Shown: one piece after another, positions 18,432-26,509 of the stretch | How the letters are laid out: each line of letters begins with the position of its first letter | Position numbering within the stretch: the stretch's first letter is position 1 | Source of the DNA: Sphingomonas sp. Leaf230 | Lineage (GTDB): Bacteria > Pseudomonadota > Alphaproteobacteria > Sphingomonadales > Sphingomonadaceae | Reading direction: 5' to 3' | Length of the DNA: 64,000 nt | NCBI RefSeq assembly: GCF_001421745.1 | Contig: NZ_LMKW01000008.1 | Location: forward strand, 652,146-716,145 | The notes under the pieces: model-generated | Database searches by the model: none | The model's input: only the letters and a program-made list of their open reading frames with translations | What the model was told of the DNA's origin: nothing | Program-made: the position numbers and the translations under genes

Positions 18432-18844
18432 GCGGAACGCCCCCACGCACTGTAGCGATGATGCTCGCTGCGGCACGGCATGACCATCACGCCCACCGGG
18501 TCATGCGATCCCACGCCTGCCGTCAGCGATCGTACGTCACGTAAAGCCATCGATGGACCGCTTCGATAAGGACTGGGACAGGCAGGTGAGCCAGCCAGGC
18601 GATCGATCGTCGCGTTCGGCCGGGATGATCGTGCCGATTCGTCGATCAACGGCAATTGGCGAAGATCACGCCTCACAGTCGGTAAGTTATCCCTGCCTAC
18701 ACCCGGACGCACTTGACGTTACCGAACGCGACCGTGGATCAAAAACCACTGAAAGGCACAAAAAGATAAAGGCGAAGCACTCGTTCGAATGCTTCGCCTC
18801 AATAACTCTCGCGATCGCGTGCCTAGCGAGGACGCGTCAGCCGA
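18432..18844. other. Intergenic region upstream of the polymerase/ligase operon
   Basis: These 413 bases contain the terminator of the small gene to the right (18758-18798) and presumably the leftward promoter of the polymerase/Wza/Wzc operon. I could not identify a convincing -35/-10 pair, and no gene with a ribosome site is apparent. Confidence 0.6.
18758..18798 (-). terminator. Rho-independent terminator of the small secreted-protein gene
   Basis: Read leftward, GGCGAAGCA (18798-18790) pairs with TGCTTCGCC (18779-18771) and is followed by TTTATCTTTTT. The stem is 9 bp with a 10-base loop and a good T-run, placed 47 bases past the stop at 18845. Confidence 0.85.
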
Positions 18845-19117
18845 TCAGTTTGGGCTGGAGTCGTCGTCACCACCGCTGGCAACGACCGCAACCACTGCAA
18901 CCAGAGCAACGACACCGAGCAGCGGCAGCAGGAATGGCGCGCCGGCAAGATCATTCTTACGCTTGGCCGACGTTCCGACGCGCATCGGCGAACCGGCAGC
19001 ATCGACCATCTTTACGCTGTCGAAGCTGACTGCTTGCGGACGCGCCGGTGCTGCATACGCGGTACCGATGAAAGCCTGGCTAGCGAGCGCGGCTCCAAGA
19101 ATGATCTTTTTGAACAT
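18845..19117 (-). CDS. Small exported protein with C-terminal membrane helix and acidic tail
   Basis: A 90-residue protein with a classic signal peptide (MFKKIILGAALASQ...AYA-AP), a short polar segment, one hydrophobic helix at about 61-81, and the tail GGDDDSSPN. I do not recognise a named family. It is flanked by its own terminator on one side and an AT-rich, repeat-containing upstream region on the other. It therefore looks like a separately regulated single-gene unit inside the EPS locus. A role in envelope or polysaccharide production is inferred only from location. Confidence 0.75.
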   Translation of the reverse strand: MFKKIILGAALASQAFIGTAYAAPARPQAVSFDSVKMVDAAGSPMRVGTSAKRKNDLAGAPFLLPLLGVVALVAVVAVVASGGDDDSSPN

Positions 19118-19234
19118 GATTTCCGACCCCTGAATACGGCGGTTCCGCGCCTATACTTCAGTTACTCACGTGCTGGCAGAAGAGTCAAGTACAGGGATCG
19201 CGCCACTAACCTGGATTAATTGTACAAACCGTCT

Positions 19235-19270
19235 GTTTCTTACAACAGAATCGTTTGTTTTTTACAATTT
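19235..19270 (-). promoter_or_regulatory. AT-rich direct repeats upstream of the small exported protein
   Basis: GTTTCTTACAA (19235-19245) and GTTTTTTACAA (19257-19267) match at 10 of 11 bases and are 22 bases apart, about two helical turns. TTTTTACAATTT (19259-19270) is identical to the word at 43770-43781 upstream of mucR. This AT-rich island stands out from the GC-rich surroundings. It is a candidate regulator-binding site, possibly for MucR. Confidence 0.5.
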
Positions 19271-19295
19271 GCTGCAACTGCTCACTTTTGCGAGT

Positions 19296-20021
19296 TCACA
19301 TTGGCAACGAGACAGCAAGTATGTCCCTTTTTTCGCCTTCCAAGTAGACTGCACTGAGAACGCCTGTTCGATACGCACCCGTATCGATCCCAATCCGGTT
19401 CTCGCGGACATCGACGTCAGGGGTAATGCTGTGTCCGTGGACGACGACCGCACCGAAATCGCGTTCGGACCGAAGGAACTCGCCACGGATCCACAGCATG
19501 TCGTCGCGTACCTGCCGCGCAAGCGCGACACCGGGACGAACGCCCGCATGGACGAAGTAATAGTCTCCGGACTGGACGCTGAGCGGCAATTGACGAAGCC
19601 AGGCGAGCCATTGCCGCGGGATCGCGCGTCGCGCGCCGTTCATATAGTCACGTGGGTCGTCGTCGGTGCGCAGCGGCGCGATGCCGAAGCTGGCGAGCGT
19701 CGCATCGCCGCCCACCGCGAGCCATCGCCGCAATGCGTCCGGATCGCCGTCGAGCGCCTGGAGCATCGCCTCTTCATGATTGCCCAGCAGGACGATGACG
19801 CGGCTATTCTGGCGCTGGAGACCATAGAGCATCGCCAGCACCTCGGCGCTTTGCGGCCCGCGATCAACGACGTCTCCGATCAAAACCACGTAGAGCGAGC
19901 GGGCCGGCGGCAAGCTTGCAGAATGCTCGCCGATCCGCGCGATCAACATCTGGAGAAGGTCGTATCGGCCATGGATGTCACCGATGGCATATATTCGGTC
20001 ACCAGAATCGGTGCTTGGCAA
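19296..20021 (-). CDS. Serine/threonine protein phosphatase (PPP-type metallophosphoesterase)
   Basis: A 241-residue cytoplasmic phosphatase of the PrpA/ApaH-like group. All the metal-binding motifs are present: GDIHG (about 14-18), GDVVDRG (about 49-55), GNHE (about 80-83), a conserved VHAGVRPG and VHGHS. Length matches bacterial PPP phosphatases (about 220-250). Similar phosphatases occur in several EPS clusters. It could counter protein phosphorylation there, but the partner is not shown by the sequence. It is divergent from the glycosyltransferase pair. Confidence 0.92.
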   Translation of the reverse strand: MPSTDSGDRIYAIGDIHGRYDLLQMLIARIGEHSASLPPARSLYVVLIGDVVDRGPQSAEVLAMLYGLQRQNSRVIVLLGNHEEAMLQALDGDPDALRRWLAVGGDATLASFGIAPLRTDDDPRDYMNGARRAIPRQWLAWLRQLPLSVQSGDYYFVHAGVRPGVALARQVRDDMLWIRGEFLRSERDFGAVVVHGHSITPDVDVRENRIGIDTGAYRTGVLSAVYLEGEKRDILAVSLPM

Positions 20022-20433
20022 CGCAACATCTCCGGTATAGCGTTTCCCGCAAGGTCGTGGGGGAAGCGCGGCGATCTAACTTGAATATGCCATTGCGATC
20101 AATTGGTTCGATTGCTGAAATATCAAAGTCTGCGATAGTGGAGCACTGCACATCCCATGGGCTGGCCGATAATTGAAGAGGGCCAGTCACGGACGGGATG
20201 CACCAAGTCGAGCATGATCCCGATGGACTGGTGGCGCAAGATGGGGACGCGACAAAGTGGCTGAGGTCGGATCAACGTCAGCCCGCTCCCTGCCCGAGCG
20301 GTTCTTCGTGAACCCGGGCAATGACAGCGATACTGCCACATCCTCGGCGGATTCTACGCCGCGGCGAACGAATACACCCGTTGCATCGATCGATCATTTG
20401 CGCTTCCCGGTAAATCCGGATAGCGGCACCCCA
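20022..20433. other. Divergent intergenic region
   Basis: These 412 bases separate the leftward phosphatase gene from the rightward glycosyltransferase pair and should carry both promoters. An open frame runs into the glycosyltransferase from 20257, but the conserved protein starts at 20434, so the upstream part is treated as untranslated. No clear motif or gene seen. Confidence 0.55.
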
Positions 20434-20880
20434 ATGCGCGTCCTGCTTGTCGCCTCGGCCGGTGGGCATTGGATCGAACTTCACCGCCTTCGCGCGGCGT
20501 TCGTCGGCGCGGACTGCCAATTCGTCAGCACGTCCAAAGGCATGACGCCCCCGCTCGGCGACCGCGAGGTTCTTGAAATTGCCGACACCGCGCGGGATTC
20601 GGCGTGGGCGATGGCACCTACCCTGCTTGGCTTGCTGCGGGTCTTCCGCGCGTTCGATCCAGACCTGGTCGTGTCGACCGGTGCCGCACCCGGCGCGCTT
20701 GCGCTGATGATCGCCAAGATGTTCGGCGCACGAACGATCTGGATCGACAGTATCGCCAACAGCGAAACATTGTCGCTGTCGGGGCGCCTCGTGAAGCCGT
20801 TCGCCGATCTGCGAATCGCGCAGTGGCAACATCTCGCCGACGAGAACCCGTCGCTGCGTTACCTAGGGCAAATCCTGTGA
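20434..20880 (+). CDS. Alg14-like glycosyltransferase subunit (PssD/Cps14F type)
   Basis: A 148-residue protein starting MRVLLVASAGGHWIELHRL, the canonical N-terminus of Alg14/PssD/CpsF-type proteins. A further conserved segment is DLVVSTGAAPGALALMIAK. In this family it partners with an Alg13-like catalytic subunit to add a sugar to a lipid-linked acceptor at the membrane. The partner follows immediately with a GTGA overlap at 20877-20880. The start is set by the conserved N-terminus; the longer in-frame extension lacks similarity. Confidence 0.9.
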   Translation: MRVLLVASAGGHWIELHRLRAAFVGADCQFVSTSKGMTPPLGDREVLEIADTARDSAWAMAPTLLGLLRVFRAFDPDLVVSTGAAPGALALMIAKMFGARTIWIDSIANSETLSLSGRLVKPFADLRIAQWQHLADENPSLRYLGQIL

Positions 20881-21437
20881 TCCTGGTGTCCGTCGGTACG
20901 CAATTACCCTTCGATCGCCTGATCCGCGCGGTCGACGGGTGGGCGGTCGACCATGGTCGGTCCGATGTGATCGCGCAGGTCGGGCCGACCCGCTATCGCC
21001 CGGTCGCCCTGAAGAGCTTTGCGCACGTCGCCTACGACGTCTTCCGCGATCTGCAGAAGGAGTGTCGCGTGATGGTGTGTCATGCGGGCATGGGATCGAT
21101 TATCACCGCGATGGAATTCGGCAAGCCGATCATCGTGATGCCGCGAAACCACAAGCTGGGCGAACATCGCAACGGCCACCAGTTCGCGACCTTGCGGCAA
21201 TTTGGCGATCGCCCCGGCATCTACCCCGCGGACACGGAAGTCGAACTGCGCGCGCTACTCGAGCGGGTCGATGACCTGACTGCGTATCCGACGCTCAATA
21301 CCATCGCCTCGGATGCGTTTGTCGAGCAATTGGCGGAGATCGTTCATCGGCCCGCCAAGACCTCCAAGATCCGACAACTACGGCATTTTCTCTCCGGCAA
21401 ACGGGCCGGTGAGCCCGACAGACCCGGTCTCCGATAG
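20877..21437 (+). CDS. Alg13-like glycosyltransferase subunit (PssE/Cps14G type, GT28 C-terminal fold)
   Basis: A 186-residue protein beginning MILVSVGTQLPFDRLIRAVD and containing the nucleotide-sugar site VCHAGMGSIITAMEFGKPIIVMPRNHKLGEHRN (read as consecutive pieces), typical of the GT28 C-terminal domain. With the preceding Alg14-like protein it forms a split glycosyltransferase, probably adding an early sugar of the EPS repeat unit. GTG 20877 overlaps the upstream TGA. Sugar specificity is not predictable. Confidence 0.9.
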   Translation: MILVSVGTQLPFDRLIRAVDGWAVDHGRSDVIAQVGPTRYRPVALKSFAHVAYDVFRDLQKECRVMVCHAGMGSIITAMEFGKPIIVMPRNHKLGEHRNGHQFATLRQFGDRPGIYPADTEVELRALLERVDDLTAYPTLNTIASDAFVEQLAEIVHRPAKTSKIRQLRHFLSGKRAGEPDRPGLR

Positions 21438-21517
21438 ATACCGCGATGCAACAAATTACCTTGATGCTTTATTATCGGCATGTTAGCCAAGAACTGACAG
21501 TGTAAATGGGGGTTTGC

Positions 21518-22093
21518 GTGAAAAATAGAGCGGCTTTTGTCTTGCTAGCCGCCTTTGCGCTTGCCGGATGTTCGAAATCCGGCCCGCCCCCTATTTCGAG
21601 CGGTGAACGCTATGCCGAGGGCGCAGCTAGCGACGACATCTACAAACTGGGCGCTGGCGACAAGATTCGCGTCATTGTTTACAATGAGCCGCAATTGAGC
21701 GGCGATTTCTCGGTCAGCAGCGACGGCGAGATCTCGTTGCCGCTGATCGGCAACGTGCAGGTCGCAGGCAAGCCGATCGAGCGCGTCACGCAGGAGGTGC
21801 AGGCGCGCCTGTCCGATGGCTATCTGCGCGACCCCCGCGTGAACATGGAAGTGGCGACGTACCGCCCGTTCTTCATCCTCGGCGAAGTCCGCTCGCCCGG
21901 CCAATATCCCTATCTGAGCGGGCTGACCGCTTTGAATGCGATCGCCACGGCACAGGGCTATACGCCCCGCGCGCGCAAGGCGACCGTCCGCATCCGTCGG
22001 TTCGGCGATCAATATGAGCAGGAATATGTCCTGACGCCCAACCTGCGGATCTATCCGGGCGACACGATCCGCCTGACCGAGCGGTTTTTCTGA
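21518..22093 (+). CDS. Polysaccharide export lipoprotein (Wza type), second copy
   Basis: A 191-residue lipoprotein with signal sequence KNRAAFVLLAAFALAGC, a Poly_export domain (YKLGAGDKIRVIVYNEPQLSG, read in parts) and one SLBB-like repeat (FFILGEVRSPGQYPYL). It is shorter than the copy at 14955-15656 and lacks any C-terminal helix, so it may form a periplasmic collar rather than the outer pore. GTG 21518 follows GGGGG at 21508-21512 with good spacing; an upstream ATG 21506 lacks a ribosome site. It is followed by the beta-barrel and kinase genes, an export operon. Confidence 0.9.
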   Translation: MKNRAAFVLLAAFALAGCSKSGPPPISSGERYAEGAASDDIYKLGAGDKIRVIVYNEPQLSGDFSVSSDGEISLPLIGNVQVAGKPIERVTQEVQARLSDGYLRDPRVNMEVATYRPFFILGEVRSPGQYPYLSGLTALNAIATAQGYTPRARKATVRIRRFGDQYEQEYVLTPNLRIYPGDTIRLTERFF

Positions 22094-22170
22094 TACCGAG
22101 CACGATCCGGTCAGGCCGGTCGATACGCTATCGCTTGTTTTCGACGAGCCGGACCTGGGACGCGGACGAT

Positions 22171-23526
22171 ATGACGGGGGTACGCAGCATCACGCAGACG
22201 CGCGCCGCGTCGAGGCACCGGGCCGCGGCATTGTGGCTTCGGGGCACGCTGATCGCAGCGTCCGCGCTTACCCCCGCCGTTGCCGCCGCGCAGACCAGCA
22301 GCCTGTTGCTGCCGCCGGCGACAACCAGCGGTGACGACTATGATCGTGGTCACAATGTCGGTGTCGTCGAACGTGGGCGGCCCGAATATGACGCGCTGGG
22401 CGTCCGGCTCGGCAGTTTCATCGTAAACCCGCAGCTAAACACGTCGATCGGTTACAGCGACAACATCTTCAACGACAACACGAACAAGAAGTCCGACGTC
22501 TACACGTCGTTCGAACCGTATGTGAACGTCGCGTCCGACTGGTCGGTGCATCAGTTGCGGCTTACCGGCGCCGCGGACATCCGGCGTTTCGCCAAGCAGA
22601 CCATCCGCAACCAGGATGCGTGGAACGTCCAGGGCAGCGGCCGCATCGACGTGACTCGCGACCTGACGGTGCGGCTCGACGCACAGGCAGACCGGACGTA
22701 CGAGTCGCCGTTCTCCGCAGACGTCGTCGCGAATCTGATCGAGCCGTCGCGGTATCTGCGCACGTTCCTGGGAACACGGACGTCGTACGATTCTGGCCGG
22801 TCGCGCGTGATCGGGACGATCGATCGCACCTCGTACGAATTCAGTTCGGTGCGCTTTGCCGACGGGTTGATCCGTGACCAGCGGTATCGCGATCGCGTCA
22901 CCTATGCCGGCACTGGCACCTATGAACTCGGTTTCAGCCCCAGCCTGTCGCTTTACGCGCGGCTCGAGGCCGACCGGAACAACTATGGTCTGGCGCAGGC
23001 GTTCGGCGCACCCAACCGCGATTCAAACGGCTATCGCGGCGTGTTCGGATCGAACTTCGATATCGCCGGCGTCGCGCGCGGCACCGTCGGCATCGGCTAT
23101 AGTTATCGCAAGTTCGACGCGAGCCAGACGTATCGTACGACGAGCGGCCTGTCGGTCGAAGCACGGGCGGACTGGTTTCCCAGCGAACTGACTACGGTCG
23201 GTATTCTCCTGCAACGCCGGTTGATCGACGTCGACTTGTCCAACGCGGGTAGTTCCTGGGACAACCGGATTCGAGTCACGATCGATCACGAACTTCTGTA
23301 CAATCTGATCGTCACGGTCGGCGGCGAAGTCAGCAAGCGCGAGTATCCGGAGCGGTCGAGTTCCACGCAAGTCTATCGCGCGGAAGTCGGCAGCCGCTAC
23401 CAGATCACGCGATGGCTCGGTCTCGATGCGAACATCGGCTACGGGTCCAACAAACCGAGCGGCATTGGCCTCGGCAATCCTTTTGACGAGTTGCGTGCAC
23501 GTTTCTCGATCCGTATCAGACGATAG
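22171..23526 (+). CDS. Outer-membrane beta-barrel protein of the EPS locus
   Basis: A 451-residue protein. It has a signal peptide ending near PAVAAAQ and a long series of alternating polar/hydrophobic strands with aromatic ends, closing with a typical barrel C-terminus (ARFSIRIRR). NTSIGYSDNIFNDNTNKKSD and similar Asn-rich segments resemble the outer-membrane beta-barrel proteins of sphingan-type EPS loci. It is likely part of the export channel with the lipoprotein encoded before it. ATG 22171 is preferred to TTG 22135 because it gives a sensible signal peptide. Confidence 0.8.
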   Translation: MTGVRSITQTRAASRHRAAALWLRGTLIAASALTPAVAAAQTSSLLLPPATTSGDDYDRGHNVGVVERGRPEYDALGVRLGSFIVNPQLNTSIGYSDNIFNDNTNKKSDVYTSFEPYVNVASDWSVHQLRLTGAADIRRFAKQTIRNQDAWNVQGSGRIDVTRDLTVRLDAQADRTYESPFSADVVANLIEPSRYLRTFLGTRTSYDSGRSRVIGTIDRTSYEFSSVRFADGLIRDQRYRDRVTYAGTGTYELGFSPSLSLYARLEADRNNYGLAQAFGAPNRDSNGYRGVFGSNFDIAGVARGTVGIGYSYRKFDASQTYRTTSGLSVEARADWFPSELTTVGILLQRRLIDVDLSNAGSSWDNRIRVTIDHELLYNLIVTVGGEVSKREYPERSSSTQVYRAEVGSRYQITRWLGLDANIGYGSNKPSGIGLGNPFDELRARFSIRIRR

Positions 23527-23535
23527 GACGCAACC

Positions 23536-23589
23536 ATGTCTCAACTGAAGAACAACGGCCTGTCCGCCAGATACTTAGGAAAATCCTGA
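23536..23589 (+). CDS. Candidate 17-residue leader ORF upstream of the second Wzc-type gene
   Basis: ATG 23536 is preceded by TAGGA with 7-base spacing and encodes MSQLKNNGLSARYLGKS before TGA. It ends 1 base before the ATG of the kinase gene, and its last codons contain the kinase's AGGA ribosome site. The arrangement would couple translation of the two. It may equally be chance; only conservation could decide. Confidence 0.35.
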   Translation: MSQLKNNGLSARYLGKS

Positions 23590-23590
23590 C

Positions 23591-25711
23591 ATGAAGGTCG
23601 TGAACGCGGCAGAGCCCGAGACCCGGTTGAGCGACGTGATCCGCACGGTGCGCGACGTCATCCGCCGGCGCATCCTGATCCTCCTGGGCATCACGGCGGT
23701 GGTCGCCGCGATCGGCATCATCCTGACGCTGCGGATCACGCCGGTCTATCAGGGCGTGACCCGCATCCAGATCGATCCGAGCCGCAACCCGCTGGCGCGC
23801 ACCGCCAACGATGCGCAGGCGCAGCTCGCCAGTGAGGCGATCGAGACCGAGGTGTCGGTGATCCGCTCGCTCGACCTGGCGCGCGTCGTCGTCAAGCGGC
23901 TCAACCTGCTCAACGATCCGGAATTCGGTGGTGGCCCGCCCCCCGAAGGCAAGCCTGCGTTGTCGCCGGCGGCCAAGCTCGATGTCGTCGCGCGGTCGGT
24001 CAACAGCCACCTCGACGTCGCGCGCGATCGCCTGACCTATATCATGGCGATCCGCTTCAATTCGGAATCCGCCGACAAGGCCGCACGCATCGCCAATGCG
24101 TTCGCGACCGGCTATCTCGATACCAAGGTCGGCAACAAGATCGGTACCGCCGAGCGCCAGACGGCGTGGTACCAGAAGCGCATGGATGAACTCGCGGCCG
24201 ACATCCGCGTCGCCGACGAGCGCGTCGCGCAGTACCAGGCGCAGGCCGGCATCGTCCGCGGTGCCTCGAACCAGACCGGGACGATCGTCGATCAACAGGT
24301 TGCGCCGCTGTCATTACAGCTAGCGTCGGCCGAATCCTTTGCCGCCGAAGCGCGTTCGAAGGAGCAGTCGGCTAAACAGCAGGTCCGCCGCGGGGCGCTC
24401 GACTCGATTTCCGATGTTCGCCAGTCGGCGACCATTCAGGATCTGCGGAGCAAGCGTGCATCCTTGTCGCAGACGCTCGAAGACGTCCGTGGCCGCTACG
24501 GCGAACGTCACCCCGATTTCATCAAGGTTCGCGATCAGGTTGCGGGGATCGACGCCGAACTGAGCAAGGAAATGGGTCGGGTCGTGCGCTCGCTCGATGC
24601 CGATGCAGGCGCCGCCGACGCACGGGCGGCCAGCCTGCGCCAATCGATGACCCAGCTCGAACAGAAGCAGGCCGGCAACGCTCGCGCATCGGTCATCGCG
24701 GCCAGTCTCCAGCGTGATGCCGACGGCAAGCACGACGCGTACGAGAAAATCTCGCAGATGGCGCTCGAATCGCGTCAGGCTGCGCAGAACTCGATCGCGC
24801 AGGCGCAGATCATCGACAATGCCGAGCCGCCACAGTCGCCCAGCTGGCCGAACCGCCCGCTGCTGTTCCTGTTGTCGCTCATCGCCGGGTTCGGCGTCGG
24901 CATCGCGGTCATCGTGACGCAGGAAATGCTGGTCACCGGCATGCGCAGCATCGACGAAGTCGAAAGCGAGCTGGGCGTGCCGTTGATCGCGGCGATCCCG
25001 AATATCCGGCAGGATCACCCTGCCGATATCGTGGTCGACAAGCCGACGTCGCAATATTCCGAGGCGTTGCGCAATGCCCGCGCCTCGCTGCTCGGCGTCC
25101 GCGGCCAGCCTCGGCCAAAGATCATCGCGCTTACCTCGGCGCTGCCGGGCGAAGGCAAGACCACCACCGCGCTGGCCCTCGCGCGCGTGATGGCGATGAA
25201 CGGGGACAAGACGATCATCGTCGATGCCGACGTCCGCCGCGCGCAGTTGCGGATGATCACGCAGACCAAGGCCGATGGCGTCGGCCTGGTTGAACTGCTT
25301 CACGGCGACGTGACGCTCGACGAGGCGATCGAGCCGAGCGGGTTGCAGAATCTCGACCAGATCATCATCCACAAGCCATTCTTCTCGTCCGAGAATCTGT
25401 TCGGCAACGACCTGATGCCGAAGATCCTCGAGCAGCTGTCCGAGCGCTACGACACGATCATCCTCGATCTGCCACCGCTCGTCGGTCTGGCGGATGGTCG
25501 CTTCCTCGCGGCTCTGGCCGATGCGGTCGCGCTCGTGATCCGCTGGAACAACACGCCGAAGCACGCCGTCACGTCGGCCGCCGCATGGCTGAAGTCGGAT
25601 GGCGCCAACTTGGTCGGCTCGATGTTCACGATGGTCGACACGAGCTCGCAGGCAGTCGGTTCGTATTATTACTATTCGAAGCAATATTCGGAATATTACC
25701 AGGAAGCATGA
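23591..25711 (+). CDS. Polysaccharide co-polymerase/BY-kinase (Wzc type), second copy
   Basis: A 706-residue inner-membrane protein. Membrane helices are at about 28-50 and 420-440 around a periplasmic Wzz/coiled-coil region. A BY-kinase domain follows with Walker A SALPGEGKTTT (about 515-525), Walker A' IIVDADVRR (about 542-550) and Walker B IILDLPPLV. The C-terminus SYYYYSKQYSEYYQEA is a strong tyrosine cluster. The domain order equals the copy at 12700-14931, but sequence and tail differ clearly, so it is not a recent duplicate. It is last in the lipoprotein, beta-barrel, kinase operon. Confidence 0.93.
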   Translation: MKVVNAAEPETRLSDVIRTVRDVIRRRILILLGITAVVAAIGIILTLRITPVYQGVTRIQIDPSRNPLARTANDAQAQLASEAIETEVSVIRSLDLARVVVKRLNLLNDPEFGGGPPPEGKPALSPAAKLDVVARSVNSHLDVARDRLTYIMAIRFNSESADKAARIANAFATGYLDTKVGNKIGTAERQTAWYQKRMDELAADIRVADERVAQYQAQAGIVRGASNQTGTIVDQQVAPLSLQLASAESFAAEARSKEQSAKQQVRRGALDSISDVRQSATIQDLRSKRASLSQTLEDVRGRYGERHPDFIKVRDQVAGIDAELSKEMGRVVRSLDADAGAADARAASLRQSMTQLEQKQAGNARASVIAASLQRDADGKHDAYEKISQMALESRQAAQNSIAQAQIIDNAEPPQSPSWPNRPLLFLLSLIAGFGVGIAVIVTQEMLVTGMRSIDEVESELGVPLIAAIPNIRQDHPADIVVDKPTSQYSEALRNARASLLGVRGQPRPKIIALTSALPGEGKTTTALALARVMAMNGDKTIIVDADVRRAQLRMITQTKADGVGLVELLHGDVTLDEAIEPSGLQNLDQIIIHKPFFSSENLFGNDLMPKILEQLSERYDTIILDLPPLVGLADGRFLAALADAVALVIRWNNTPKHAVTSAAAWLKSDGANLVGSMFTMVDTSSQAVGSYYYYSKQYSEYYQEA

Positions 25712-26188
25712 TGGCGTCGCGCCGTTGGTGAAGGCGATTGCCTGACTTCACCAACGGCGTTCGAGCACGGAGCTACCACCGCTAAAGGTGGACCATCGGT
25801 GCGCTGCCGATAGGTTTGGCGAGACAGACGCTGACGCAGCGTTCACGACCGCGACAGGCAGGTCCGATCGCATTCCAGCGAACAGTCTAAATTCGCCTCT
25901 CACGAACTCTCTCGCAGTCCCGCGCTGCAAAGTGAGGAAGACCGTGGGCCGCGCGGCTTACCGAGCTCAGTCGTGATACGCCGCTAGTCTACCATCGCCT
26001 TGCAAACGCTCAACTTATCGCGAACCGGCCAACCTCTGAACGCCGCCAAACTGGCAAAACGACGCGCATATCGGGCAAGCCCGGCGCGTGGTTCCCGACG
26101 TATAAGCCGCACGTCTCGACTAAAATCGATTGTCGTGCGCCGCTGGCGTGGGATGGAAGATGCGATCCACGTTCGGAGAGGTGAGTAT
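25712..26188. other. Intergenic region after the export operon
   Basis: These 477 bases hold the hairpin at 25720-25759 and then sequence without a gene I can support. A small hairpin CCACCGCTAAAGGTGG is at 25776-25791. The right end must carry the promoter of the lipoprotein gene at 26189; no convincing consensus was found. Confidence 0.55.
25720..25759 (+). terminator. Strong hairpin downstream of the second Wzc-type gene
   Basis: CGCCGTTGGTGAAG (25720-25733) pairs perfectly with CTTCACCAACGGCG (25746-25759) across a 12-base loop, 8 bases after the stop. There is no clear T-run, so it may act as a factor-dependent terminator or RNA stabiliser. Confidence 0.65.
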
Positions 26189-26488
26189 ATGCGTTCCAAT
26201 CTTCCTAAATTTACCACGGTCGCGCTGATTCTGGTCGGCGCCACGGGCCTTGGCGGTTGCGCCACGAAGGGCTTCGTCCGGGAGCAGATCGCTACCGTGA
26301 ACACCCGCATCGACGGCATGGACGGGCGTCTGCGCACCGTCGAGGGCACGTCCGGCCAGGCATTGGCACAGGCTCAGGCTGCTGCCGGTCAGGCGCAGCA
26401 GAACGGTCAGCGGATCGACCAGATCAACGGTCGCGTCGATGGCATGGAGCAGCAGATGCAACAGCGGCAGCGCAAGCCACGCGGCTAA
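26189..26488 (+). CDS. Small lipoprotein with coiled-coil (Lpp-like) mature part
   Basis: A 99-residue protein. The signal peptide ends in a lipobox (LGGC, cysteine near residue 24). The mature part is a run of short heptad-like repeats (VNTRIDGMDGRLRTVEG, then Ala/Gln-rich), ending in RQRKPRG. The design recalls Lpp-type lipoproteins that span the periplasm and can be attached to peptidoglycan. An L,D-transpeptidase gene follows directly, which is suggestive because such enzymes attach Lpp to peptidoglycan. GGAGAGG at 26175-26181 supports ATG 26189. Function inferred only. Confidence 0.75.
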   Translation: MRSNLPKFTTVALILVGATGLGGCATKGFVREQIATVNTRIDGMDGRLRTVEGTSGQALAQAQAAAGQAQQNGQRIDQINGRVDGMEQQMQQRQRKPRG

Positions 26489-26509
26489 GCGCAGCATCGC
26501 GCACTCGGG

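Noticed and set aside
25748..25930. 60-codon minus-strand frame after the Wzc-type gene
   Set aside because: No ribosome site, no recognisable feature, and it begins next to the strong hairpin.
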